Shown one piece after another: positions 44,702 through 55,160 of a DNA stretch of 64,000 nt (the first letter of the stretch is position 1; each line of letters begins with the position of its first letter). This DNA is from Pyropia haitanensis (lineage: Eukaryota; Rhodophyta; Bangiophyceae; Bangiales; Bangiaceae): the NCBI GenBank assembly GCA_008729055.1, contig SDUX01000010.1, forward strand, positions 2,743,090 to 2,807,089. The letters are read 5' to 3'. The notes under the pieces are model-generated. The model was given only the letters and a program-made list of their open reading frames with translations, was not told where the DNA came from and made no database searches. Made by a program: the position numbers and the translations under genes.

Positions 44702-45540
44702 CTACGAGCCCTTGTTGAAGTTTTTGATGACGGACGTATGCACTTGCGCGTTGAGCCACGCCGGCGGCGGCAGCTGCAGGTGCGCGTGCAGCGCGCGCCC
44801 GGCCGACTGGAGGCTGCCTTCGGCCCAGCCGTAGGTGTCGCCCCACGCCTCGTTGACGAGGTGCACGGCCAGGCCGGGCGCCGGCTGTGCAAAGAGCTCA
44901 CCCGCCGCAGCGGTGCCGAGCGTCGTCGTCGCGCGGTGTACGTGGAGGGTGACGTCAAGCCAGGCGGCCATGACGCACACGTCGGGCTCGGGGATAACCC
45001 AGCCCATTGTGTTGCGGACGGCGACGACGGGGCCGTGCGCGTCGCGGAGGCCGTCGACAATGGCAGTCCACGCCAGCCGCTGGCGTGGCGTCAGCCCCCG
45101 CCGCTCGAGGACGGTCAGCGCTTCGGTGCCCGACGTGGGCGTATACGGCGTGTCGGCGAAGATGGCGCCCCACAGGCCACTGGCGGTGCGCGTCTCGTCG
45201 CCAAACGCATACGACACGAGCAGCCCCCCCCGAAACGTCGACACGTCGGCCGGGTCGCGGCACGCGACGGGCCCGTCGCGGTAGCGGAGGGCCGACATGG
45301 CGGGCCCGTCGGCGGCGAGCGCGTCGCCTGCCGACAGGCGGAGCGTGACGAGCCACCACGCTCCAATGACGTTGTCCACCGAAAAGATGCGGCCGCCAAA
45401 GCGGCCGCTGCCTTTAAAGATGCACACGTCAGAGGGCCGCACCGCGTTCGCGTCTACGGCCACTCCTATTGTCTGGAGTCGAGCCCCATTCCATGGTGTC
45501 AATCCCTGGCCTCGCTGTCGTCCCCGCCCAACAAAGCTGC
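44702..45540 (-). CDS. C-terminal part of a flavin amine-oxidase-like protein (5' part unresolved)
   Basis: The frame ends NFNKGS at 44702. Near the C-terminus is VHLVNEAWGDTYGWAEGSLQ followed by PPPAWL. This matches the FAD-binding C-terminal signature of flavin amine oxidases (a Glu-Ala then GWxEGAL-type motif). The upstream part (FKGSGRFGG, SGLWGAIFADTPYTP) is compatible with the substrate domain. The frame is open to a GTG at 45838, but the stretch above about 45480 looks like a wrong frame. No GxGxxG dinucleotide-binding motif is in the window in this frame. The family oxidises amines or related substrates using FAD; the substrate here is unknown. The N-terminus is probably in other frames upstream (45540-46850), implying introns, frameshift errors or decay. 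Confidence 0.5.
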
Positions 45541-46850
45541 GCTGGCGACGGTGCGACGGGCGCCGTCCCAGCCCTCCCCTGTCACTCGGGAAAAGGGGAT
45601 GACAGGCGGCCACGCGACCGTGGCAGGCTCCGCGGCCGGCAGTGTGCATCGTGGCCAAGAATACCATCCCGCGGCACGACCGCCCGCGGCGGGCATGCCG
45701 CGACCACCCCCACCCACCGTCATGGCCGACGGCGGGCACCCACCGCCGAGTGCATCCCTGCCAGCGGCGCCTGGGGCACGTAGAAACAGCAGCGGCAGGG
45801 ACGCGTCGACCACGTGTGAGGTGGGCGGAGGTCGCCACGCGCTATGCGCGGCGCGACGTGCGGGCGGTGGGGAAGCTCGGGCACGGCGTCAAGAAGAGGG
45901 GTGAGGGTGTGCTCGTCCGCAAGATGAGCCGCAGGCCCGCGGTCCCCCCTCCCCCCCTCAATGTCGGCGCACGGCGAGCGCCACGGTATCCGCAAGCGCC
46001 CAGCGCCACCGTGCGACTCGCCGCGACCTCTACTTCTCTTCATCGCACGACGATCGTGTGGAGGGACCCGGCGGTGGACGGCGCCCGCCTCAAAGGCGGC
46101 CGACACGGCCGCGGCCACGTCGAGGCACGACAGCCCTAGACGGTCCAGGGCGTCAACAACGACGCACCACCGCCGCCACGCCATCGCCGTCCGCGCAGCG
46201 AGCGTCGCATAGCCACAAGCCCGTCATGGCCGGGCACACGCCGCCCGCGGCGGCGAGCGGCGCCGCTGTCACGGACGCGTCGACGCCCAGGCAGCGCACC
46301 TGCGGCAAGACGGGTGGGCGGCGCGGCCACGCGGCCGCGACGCCGCCGTCGGCGGGCAGGTCGAGCGCCGGCCCCATCACCGGGAGGTCCCAGGGAGTGC
46401 CGCCGCGGCGCCCGCGCCGCGACGACCGCCAGCAGCTCCCCACCCGCGCCGGCGGGCGCCGCGTCCCCCTCCAGCCTCGGCGTGTCGAGGTCGTCGCGGG
46501 CAGCGTCCGCCGCCAGCGCCGGGTGCCGCAGCCGACGCAACGCCCCGGACACCGCGCCCAGGCGCGCGCGCACGGGCACGTGCGGGGGGACAAAGACGGT
46601 CAGCGCCACCAGCGACGGCGCGGCCGGCGCGGTCAGCGCGACTCCAAGCCCCACCGCGGCGGCAACCGCCCCCGCCTGGTTCTGCCGCTCCCGTTGCAGC
46701 CGCAGCCGCCGCAGAGCGGTCGGGCAGCCCACCACCGCCACCACCCCAGCCGACCGGTCCGCAACGCGGTCCGAGCTCGCCAAGTGCCGCGCGCGCAGAA
46801 CAACGCTCACCTCCCCCGTAAAACGAGGTGCTAGACCAGCCGCCCACCGC
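45541..46850 (-). pseudogene. Coding-like minus-strand DNA in shifting frames, possibly 5' part of the amine-oxidase-like gene
   Basis: Three minus-strand frames in turn look protein-like: RWAAGLAPRFTGEVSVVL and following (about 46850-46400), then PWDLPVMGPALDLPADGGV to VAAVVRR (about 46400-46160), then VVDALDRLGLSCLDVAAAV (about 46170-46070). A fourth stretch, VDASLPLLFL, lies at about 45810-45500. They join without clear GT-AG introns, so either base-call errors or a pseudogene is likely. No family is recognised in these pieces alone. Confidence 0.35.
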
Positions 46851-48715
46851 GGCATCCAGCCTTGACCGCCCGAGTCGCGTCCACCCAGCCCGCTCGTAGC
46901 GCACGGCACGCGCCCACCCCGCCCGCCGCCGCCACCAAGCCACGGGACGGGACCAGCTGGCGGCCGCCGGCCTCTCCGTCGAGCGCCGGCGGGTAGGGAA
47001 CGGCCGACGCCGCACCGGCACGGCGGTGTCAAAGATAGGGGGCTGCACACCCAAGCAAACAGCTCACGGGGAGGTCGGTGAAGGAGGCGGATGGGGCGGG
47101 AAGACAGGGAGGGGCGCCCGCTCGTGGCCGTTGCCCAGACGGCGCCACGCGTGCCGCCGGGCCGCCCGCCGGCCGCCACTGTCTGGGCGGCGTCACGCGC
47201 GGGGTGGTACCGCCGGCTCGCGGCAGGAGCCCGGCAGGCGCCAGTCGTGCCGCCGCCCCGCCGGCTGGCGGCCGCGAGACCCCGCCGGCAGCAGCCGCAC
47301 CGCTGCTTGAACAAACCGCACCAGGAGCGCCAGCGGTCATGGCGGCCGCGTGGGGCGTGCCCGCACGCCTCGCGGCGGGACAGGGGGAGGGGGCGGCGCA
47401 GGAGCAGGGAGAGCGGGGGGGGGGCGAGTGCAGGCCCCCCCGAGAGCGGCGTGGAAACCGACCAGTAGAGAGTGTGGTAGCTAGTGGGTAGGGTGAGGGA
47501 GGGGGGGGTTGGTCGGGAAGCGAGACGGGGTGAGATTGCCAACGGCGGCGGGAGGGGCGACCATCTCATGATGCTGTGCAGGAGCCAGGTGAGACGTGGC
47601 GTGTATTTCGAAAGGTTGTTCTTGATCCAGGAATTGTACTGATGCGACGTAGCAGTTGACCAGCGCAGTACTTCTGCAGCGTCATGTCTGGGGTATTCTA
47701 CATCACATGCCTGGCAGCCGAATTCTTGGGATTGTACAGGACGTAAGCAGTATCCACTCGGCCTGAGGGGACCACCCCCCCCCTGGATTGCCTGGAATCG
47801 GCTCCCCCTCTGGTCCCCTGGGATCCGGCCCCGAAGCGTCAGGGGACCAGCTGATTCAAGTCCACATTAGCAAAAGATTTGTCCGTACATCGGAACATGA
47901 CCCCTCAAGTCCCGCTGTGGAGCCCGGGGCGTGGCGGGTGTCCAACAAGTGCGACGAGCCGACTTCACGGTGCCACGAGGCTCCCGCGTAGGCTGGTCTG
48001 CTGGTATTGTCTGCACCAAGGCAATAGCTGGTTCTGGCCACTGAGGGGGGGGGGCGTGCACAGCTCCGCTCTCGGCCGTCTTTTCCCCCTTCCCCCTTCG
48101 TCTTTGCGCTCGCCGCGCCCTCGCCGCGCTGAGGCACGCGGCACGCCTCCCCCCCCCCGGGGGACGCCCCTCCCCGGCTGAGTCTCACATTCCCCCCACC
48201 CCCCCCCCCGCGGCCCCCCCCCCGCGGGCCGGCGGGTGGGCGACGAGCGGCGGGCGCTCCGCGGCGGCTGCCTCGGCCGCCGTCGCCGCCGGCGACGCGG
48301 CCGCCAGCCGCTCCACCGCTCCCACCACCGCGGCCGTTGCGGCGACCTCCTCCTCCCGACCGGAATGGGGTGTGGCGGTGGGTGGTACGGGGGGGGGGGT
48401 GGCGGCCGTGGTGGGGGTGAGGTGGGTGGTGGCCGTGGCCGACGCGCCGTGACGGTACGGTGGGGGGGGGCGGGGGGGGATGAGGGGGGGGGGCGCGGGA
48501 GAGGAGGGAAGGATGGAAGATGAAGAGGGGGGGAGGGGGGGGGCGACGCGGCCGGTGGGGTGGGGCTGACACGGGGGGTGGGAGGGGGACGACGCGGGGG
48601 GGCGGGGGATTCACGCGGAGGGTGAGGAGGGGTCCCCGCCTCGGCCGTTTTCCCCCGCCGTCTCCGGAAAGGTCGCATATACGTTCGCCGCCGGCGACGG
48701 CGGCAGCGGGCCTCG
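46851..48715. other. Intergenic region with a dispersed inverted-repeat motif
   Basis: 47560-48000 is less GC-rich than its surroundings and holds the inverted repeat at 47810-47850. 48140-48610 is mostly C and G homopolymers. No gene supported. Confidence 0.5.
47810..47850. repeat. Inverted repeat CTGGTCCCCTG ... CAGGGGACCAG
   Basis: Perfect 11-bp arms (47810-47820 and 47840-47850) around 19 bp. The same arm core recurs at 53192-53256. Confidence 0.75.
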
Positions 48716-51392
48716 GTGGCGGCGCGGCGGGTGCCGCCGGGGGAGTCGGCGGGGGAGGCGGCGGTGGCGGCGACAGAGGCAGAGGTGCGGACTTTTGGGG
48801 TGTGGCCGGGGGGGGGAGGCGCTGGGGGGGGGTGTGGGGGGGGGGTCCCCGCGGTGGGCAACGGGGAGCTCGCGGCGGCCGCGTCGCCGCCGCCGCCGCC
48901 GCCGCCGCCACCGCCGGCCGCGGCGGCGGCGGTGGGCCCCCCGCCCCCCCCCGCGCGTGCGGCGGCCGCCGTGCACGGGCTGACGCCCGCGGCGGCGGCG
49001 GCGCGGGAGGAGGAGCTCCGCGCGGACGTGGACAAGACCGTCGTCCGCCTGCGCGCGGCGGCGCGGGCGGTCGGCACGCCCGCCGCGCTCGCCGGCCTCG
49101 GCGCCGTCCGCCGCATGCGCCACGGGCGCGCGTGGGAGGACGCGGGCATCCGCAACTATGGGTCCGACGTGGCCGAGCGGCTGGTGGAGAGCCTCGAGGC
49201 AACGACCGCCGCGTCGCCGTCGGGGTCGACGCTCAGCGTGGCGGTGCCGCCGCCGGCGGTCGCCGCGGCGGGCGCGCGCAGCAGGGGGAGCGGGGGGGTG
49301 GGGGGGGAGGATGTGGGGGGGGGGGGGCGGCCGACCGCCACGACGGCTGGCGCCGCCGTGGTGGCTGCCCGGGCGACCGCCGCGCCACTGGCTGTGCGGG
49401 GGGGGGCACTGCCGCTGCCGCCGCTGCCGGGGGAGACCGGGGGGGAGGACGAGGATGAGGACGGCGGGGGGGGGGTGGTGGGGGGGGGGGGGGTGCCGCT
49501 GCCGACAACCCCGCGCGCCCGCCCGCCGAGGTTGCCGGCAGTGGCGCCGCCGGTGGCGCCCCCACCGCCGCCCCCACCGCCGCTGCCGCCGCCGCCACCG
49601 CCACCGCCGCCGCCACCGCCACCGACTGCGGCGGTGGCGGTGGCACCGGCGGCGCCACTGACGACACGGGCGGCGCGGCGGCGTGGTCCGACGGCTCGGC
49701 CGAGGTGTGCGCCCCTGCCCCCCCGCCTTTCCTCCCCCGCCCCCACCCCTAGCCGGCCTCGTTGGCAGCGAGCCGCTTGGCGTCGGGCCCGCCCTTGGCC
49801 CGCGGCCGTCGCACCCGACGCTGCCGGGCGAGTCGGTGCCGCTCGGCTCGCTGCCGCTGGGCTCCCTCACCAGCCTGCCGGGGCTGTTTCCGTCGCTGCA
49901 GCCGACGCAAGAGGAGGGCGAGCCGGAGGGGGAGGGGGGGGCGGGGGGCGGGGGGGGGGATGCCGCCGCCGCCGCCGCCGCCGCCGCCGCTGCCACCGCC
50001 GCCGCCGCCGACCGCCCGCGCTTTCCGCCGTCGGCGGCGGCCCAGACGCCAGCGGCCGCCGCCGTTGCCGCCGTCACCGCCGCGCTGGCAACCGCGTCGG
50101 TGAATTCACCGGCAGGGGCGGCGGCGGCCGCCGCCGCCGCGTCCACCGTCGCCGCCGGTGGGGCTGCCCCAGGCGGCGGTGACCCCCCCTGCCAACCGGC
50201 GGCGTCCCCCCCCCCCCCAGGCACCTCCCCCCCCCGCCACCCACGACGGACAACATCCCCGGCCGGCAGGCGGTCGAAGATGCGGCGGCGCGGTCGGCGC
50301 TCGCGGCGGTGTACACCAACCTTGGGCAACCTCCGGCGGCAGCAGCCCGGCCGCACCGCCGCGGCGCTGGCGGCGTACGCACAGGCGCTCACCTGGGGGG
50401 GGTACCGGGGGGGACTCCCAGTCGGTGGCGACGCGTTGGAGGAGGGCGGCGGCGGGGGGAGGGGGAACCGCGCCGCGTCCCCGGTGGCTGCTGGGGGAGG
50501 GGGGGACGGGGGGGTTGGCCGTGCCGGCGGCGGCGGCAGCGGTGGTGGTGGTGGTAGTGGTGGTGGCGGTGGCGCCGCCGCGTCGCCGCCGCCGGCGTGC
50601 CCAGACGCGGCGGGCGACGGCGACCGGCCGGGCGCGGCGGTCGTCTACAGAAACCTGTCGGTGCTCTACGCCGCGACGCGGCGGTACGGCGAGGCGCTCG
50701 AGGCGGTGACCGCCGCGCGGGCGCTCGCGCCGTCGCTCGCGTGCGCGCGGTCCAACGAGCTCAAGCTCCGCCGCCTCGCCGCCGCGGTGGCCGCGTCGCC
50801 CGGGAAGGGGGGGCGATTGGGGGGGGGGGGGGGGGGGAAGCCGCCGCGGTCGAGGGGGGGGGTGCCGCGATGGATGTGGACCGCGCGGGGGGTGTTGGGG
50901 TGCGGGGGGGGGGGGGGGCCTGGCTCTGGCGGTGCTGCCGGTGATGAGGGTGGTGTCGCTGCTGCCGCTGCCGCCGCTGCCGCTGCCGCCGCTGCCGCTG
51001 CCGCCGCCGCCGCTGCCGCCGCCGCGGTGCCCGCCGCCGCTGACGGCGGGGCGCCCGGCCTAGCGGGGCGGCCGCCGCGCGCGGCGGCCGCCGCCGTTGG
51101 CCCGCCGCCGCCACCGCCGCCACCGCCGCCGCCACCGCCGCCACCGCCGCCGCCGCGGCCGCCGCCGACCGCGGCGGCGGCCGCGGCCGCCGCCGCGACA
51201 CCGGCGGCCGAGGCGGCAGCCGCCGCCACCGCGGCGGCGGCGGTGGTCGACTCACCGCCCGGCAGCGGCGGCGGCGGCGGCGGTGACGGCGGTGGCGGTG
51301 GCGGTGGCGGCGGCCGCCGCGGGCGGTCTCGCGGGCGGGCGGCGGCGGGCGGTTGCGGGGCGGCGGTCGCGGCGGACCGGGAGGCCGCGTGA
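48716..51392 (+). CDS. TPR-containing protein, frame interrupted
   Basis: Two tetratricopeptide-like helical pairs are visible: VYTNLG with NLRRQQPGRTAAALAAYAQ (50310-50400) and VVYRNLSVLYAATRRYGEAL followed by EAVTAARALAP (50640-50735). TPRs mediate protein-protein contacts. The first TPR crosses a frame change: removing one G near 50322 joins the two frames. A further change is needed between about 49560 and 49750, where protein-like sequence passes from the 48716 frame (GRAWEDAGIRNYGSDVAERL, near 49125) to the frame with LGSLPLGSLTSLPGLFPSL. Long poly-Ala, poly-Pro and poly-Gly tracts fill the rest. No ATG is available at the 5' end of the frame. Either base errors in homopolymers or a decaying gene. 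Confidence 0.45.
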
Positions 51393-51686
51393 GCTGCCCG
51401 CACCGCCCGCTCGCGGCGGGGCGGGCGGCTGCGTCGGCGCGTGCCGCCGCGGCGGCGCGCCCCGGTCGGGGGGGGATGCCGCTGTCATTGCGACCGGGAT
51501 GGGGGGGGAGTGCCTCCGCCGACGCCTTCACCGCCGCCGCAGCTGCCGCGATCGCCGCCGCCGCCGCCGCCGGGTGGGGGGGGGGCTCGTGGGAGGCCAC
51601 CACCCGGGGTGGGATGCCGCCATCATTGCCACGCGGAGGGGGGGGATTTGCCAGGTCATGAAAGCCCTCAACGAGGCGTGAGGACT

Positions 51687-51953
51687 TTATCTAGCGGACC
51701 ACGCTGACGGAGAAGAGAACGCAAACTGCATCTCTATCCGATTGCACAGGGCCTTGTAGTTCATGAAGGCGGACGTCGGGTCCCACCCTCCTTTGTCCTT
51801 CACCCACGCGTCGGTCATGCCGAGCGCGTCGTACAGCTGGACGCCGGAGCGCTTTCCCGAATGGGTCGCGACCTTGTCAAAGTCTAGCATGCCCCAGTCC
51901 TGCATTGCCTCCCGCACAAGGGCAGTCAACGCCTCAGAGCCAATCTGTTGGTG
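51687..51953 (-). pseudogene. C-terminal fragment of a tyrosine recombinase (Crypton/DIRS-like)
   Basis: About 85 residues, beginning QQIGSEALTALVREAM. They contain THSGKRSG (the HxxR of the catalytic box), KGGWDP (the His/Trp position) and MNYKAL (Tyr nucleophile), with spacing as in tyrosine recombinases. The upstream catalytic Arg box is absent and the frame continues into low-complexity sequence. Such enzymes mobilise Crypton and DIRS elements in algae. No terminal repeats were found nearby, so this looks like a remnant. Confidence 0.5.
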
Positions 51954-52932
51954 GGTACCCCACACCCTCCCGCAGCACCAGCGCGGCAGCTGCGGCGAGA
52001 CCCAGCCGCCCCTGCCCGCCACCGCACCAGTGCCCGGTGCTGCTGTGGCGGTGATGCTGACCGCGGCGGCACCGGCAGTGGCGACTGCCGCGGCGACACG
52101 GTCACGCTGGCGGCGGCGACCGCCGGCGGCGGCCGCGGCGGTGAGCGGGCGGGCGGGCGGGCGGACGGGCGGGCGGGCGGGCAGGCCGTGCGGGGGGTGC
52201 GTCGCGCCGTGCGTCGGCCGCCACACGGCAGCGGCCGGCGCGGACGCGTCGGTGGTCGCGTGACGTGTGGTCTGCGGTGGCCGTGACGAGGGGGACGGTG
52301 GGGGATACGGGCGGGCCGGGAGAAGGGAGCCGTCCGACCGACGCGCTCACGCCGGCCGTGCGAGGGGGGTGCGGGCGGAGCGACGGCACCCGCCGGCGGG
52401 CTGCACGGGTGCGCGCGGTGGAACACCAACAGCAGAGACCAACAAAAAAACAGGCGGGCGCCACGGCGGCGGCGCGGCCGCCGCCGGCCGCCGCCGGCCC
52501 CGCCGCGCCGGCGCCCGACGCCGGCGCCCCGCCCGCGGCGTGCGCCGGCGGCCGCGCCGCCGGGGACGAGCGCGCTCTCGCCGTGCCCCCCAGTCACAGC
52601 GCGGCCGGGATGCACTGGACGTCAACCCCCCTCCCTCCCCCGCCCCCCCCCCCCCCCTGCGCCATGACCCCGACACGCCGCGCGGTCGCGGCGGGCAACC
52701 CACCGGCACTCCCCCCCCCGGCCCCTCCGCCCCTCCCCTGTCCACCTGTCTCCTGCGTGAGCGCCCCCGCAGACCCGCCCGCTTCCTCGGCCGAGCCACC
52801 TGTCCCTGGCGTCGGCCGCCGCGGCCGCCGCGACTGGAGCGTACTCCCACTCCGCGCCGAGACGGACGGCGTCACCGACGGCCCCGCTGCCGCCACCGGC
52901 GTCGCCGTCGCCACCGCCGCCGCCGACCGGGC

Positions 52933-52974
<42 letters not shown>

Positions 52975-53190
52975 GCCGCCGCTGCCGCCGCGACCGCCGC
53001 CGCCGCTGCCGCCTGGCAGGCGCCCGTCCAGCACTCCCCCCCCGCTGGTCGCGGCGGTCATGGCGGGCTCCCGCCCCGGCAAGGGCGTGGCGGTCTCACA
53101 AAAGAGGTTCCCGTCGAGCGTCGGGTCGGCGCTCGGGTCGACGCGTCCGCCGCTGGCACCATGGTGCGATGCCACTGAGGAGGGTGCGCT
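51954..53190. other. GC-rich region without a defensible gene
   Basis: Poly-Pro/poly-Gly frames on both strands (for example minus 52594-53262). Contains GC triplet runs at 52938-53015. Nothing recognised. Confidence 0.45.
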
Positions 53191-53191
53191 T

Positions 53192-53256
53192 TGGTCCCCT
53201 CCGGTCCCCTCAGGTACGGTAAGACCAAATTTGTTCTTATCATCGCTCAGGGGACC
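53192..53256. repeat. GGTCCCCT / AGGGGACC inverted repeat
   Basis: GGTCCCCT at 53192-53199 and 53203-53210 faces AGGGGACC at 53249-53256. The short AT-richer spacer looks like a small foldback or MITE-like unit. Related to 47810-47850. Confidence 0.55.
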
Positions 53257-53349
53257 AGACACGTGGTCACGGGACCGCGTGGGAACGCACGTGTCAACTC
53301 CAGGTGCTCATCCGTGGACGTGCCAGCGCTCATCGGCGCCGGTCTCCGC

Positions 53350-53609
53350 CCGTGCCGTTCGTCACGCCCGTCACGTCGACCGGGCTGTACCACCCGCACA
53401 CGCTCTCGGGCGACCTGGTCATTGGCGGCGCCGTCGTGGCGACGGACCGCACGACGACGATGCCGCCGGCAGCGGCGGCGGTGGGCCACGCCGCCGCGCG
53501 CGCCGCCGCGGAGGTCGGCCTGGGGCGGGTCCTGCGTTGGGACCTCGCGGGCGGGTGCCCGCCTGTGTTACGGGGGTTCTGCCGATGCTGCGGTGGCTGA
53601 GCATCGTAG
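53350..53609 (+). pseudogene. Truncated Hint-domain C-terminal fragment related to copies A and B
   Basis: Plus-strand sequence reads VTPVTSTGLYHPHTLSGDLV then IGGAVVATDRTT, with the same Ala-rich tail and LAGGCPPVLRG as copy B. It lacks everything N-terminal of the last Hint block, and a one-base change near 53575 shifts the final LPML segment out of frame. It lies 45-50 kb from the intact genes and in opposite orientation. Confidence 0.85.
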
Positions 53610-54473
53610 ATGGGCGGGCCGTGCCGGGGGGGAGGTGGGGGGTGTGGGGGCGGCAGCGAGGGTGGCGGGGGGATGGGGGCACGCCACGGGGACACGTTCT
53701 TCTTTTTGACAGGAAACACGGGCGACCGCCGCCCGCGCGACGGCTGGGCGGGCGACGCCGCGGGGCCGGCGGCCGCCGCGCCGCCCGGCGGTGCCGCCTG
53801 GACGGCCGGCGGCGGCGTGTGGCGGGCAGGTCGGTTGCCCCCGCGCGGAGGCGCCCGTACGCGTTTGCCTGTCATGGACCGGCTCCCGTTGGCGCGCCGC
53901 GTGGCCGTCGGGGAGGGGGGGTGCCGCTCGTGCACGGCCGCGCCCGTCTGCCAAGGCACCAGGGGAGCGGGCGGGCGCTGTCAGTCCCAAGCCGTTGCCA
54001 CCACTGGGTGTCACTGGGGCGGTACTGCGCGGGTCGCCCGCCCACCCCCGTTCCTCTCTCCCTCCAAAACCCTACGTTTTCACCGCCTGCCGATGCACCG
54101 CCGCTGCCTTCCGCCCTGATGGCCAGCTGCGGTCCCCTCCCTGGCCGCACCTCTTGCCCCGCCATTTCCCACATCGCAGCCGATGAGGAGCACATCAAAA
54201 CAGGGGACAATACATACATCGCAGCGGGAGCACTGACCGGGGCACGCCGAGTGACGCGCGCGGTCCGCCTCCCTCACCCCCACCCCCACCCCCACCCCCA
54301 CCCCCACCACCGCACCTTCACCCCGTCTCACCGCCTCTCTCTCAACCCGCCGGGTCAACGCAAGTGGCCAAGACGGTGGCGTCAGGCACCGACGCGCCGG
54401 CAGCGGCACTCCGCGGCGGCTCCCCCACCCCCCCCCCCCCCCCCCCCCCCTGCACGGGCAAAGCGCGCCCGCC
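53610..54473. other. Spacer between Hint fragment and flavodoxin gene
   Basis: No gene seen. Includes a CCCCAC microsatellite at 54275-54309 and a long C run at 54431-54450. Confidence 0.5.
54275..54309. repeat. CCCCAC microsatellite
   Basis: About six tandem copies of CCCCAC. Confidence 0.9.
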
Positions 54474-55160
54474 TCACGCCCACCCCGCCTCGGCCTTGAG
54501 CTGATCACACCACGCCTTGACACGCGCCGGCGTCAGGTCGTCCTCATTGTCCTGGTCGAGGGGCAGCCCCACGAACACCTCCCCCTTCTGCGCCTTGGAC
54601 TCGGTGTGCTGGTAGCCATCGACGGGGACGGCGCCGACCATCTTGGCGCCGCGGGCGGCGAAGCGCTCGTGCAGCTCGGCGATCGCGTCGGCAAAGTAGT
54701 CGCCGTACGACACCGAGTCGCCCGTCCCAAACACCGCCACCGGCTTGCCGTCAAACGACACGCCGTCGAGGCCCTCGTACAGGAACGTGTCCCAGTCGGT
54801 GCCGCTGCGCTCCACGTCCGCGCCCGTATTCCATGTTGGCGCGCCCACGATGAGCCCGTCGTACGCGGCCAGGTCGGCGGCGGTGGTGTCGCCCACCTCC
54901 ATCACCGCGTCCACGACGGTGCCGCCCAGGTCCGCGGCGATCATCTCCGCCACGTCCGCGCAGTTGCCGGTCGTCGACGCGTAGACGATGGCGATGCCCA
55001 TGACGGGGGGGAGCACCCGCGCGCGGCGGCACGCTGGCGACGCGGCCGTCGCGGCGCCGCGGCGCGCCGCGCGGCGGGCGTCGGTGGCGAGCGCGCGGCC
55101 GGGCGCGTGGCCGCCCACCATTGGCGCCGCGACGCCAAAGGCCAGTGCCCGGGGAGCCAT
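54474..55160 (-). CDS. fld: Long-chain flavodoxin with plastid-type presequence
   Basis: 228 residues. The start is ATG 55160 in a strong context (GCCGCCATGG); the frame is open upstream but proline-rich. Residues 1 to about 53 form an Ala/Arg-rich, acid-poor presequence consistent with a transit peptide. The mature domain starts MGIAIVYASTTGN, the FMN phosphate loop. It continues with GAPTWNTGADVERSGTDW (first FMN-stacking loop), GTGDSVSYGDYF (second loop with the stacking Tyr), and the long-chain insertion around YQHTESKAQKGEVFVGLPLD. Long-chain flavodoxins replace ferredoxin as electron carrier from photosystem I to FNR when iron is low. Plastid location and iron-stress expression are inferred from the family and presequence; no regulatory site was identified. 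Confidence 0.93.
   Translation of the reverse strand: MAPRALAFGVAAPMVGGHAPGRALATDARRAARRGAATAASPACRRARVLPPVMGIAIVYASTTGNCADVAEMIAADLGGTVVDAVMEVGDTTAADLAAYDGLIVGAPTWNTGADVERSGTDWDTFLYEGLDGVSFDGKPVAVFGTGDSVSYGDYFADAIAELHERFAARGAKMVGAVPVDGYQHTESKAQKGEVFVGLPLDQDNEDDLTPARVKAWCDQLKAEAGWA

Noticed and set aside
52265..54499. 744-codon plus-strand ORF covering the Hint fragment region
   Set aside because: It reads the Hint fragment in the wrong frame and is mostly poly-Pro.
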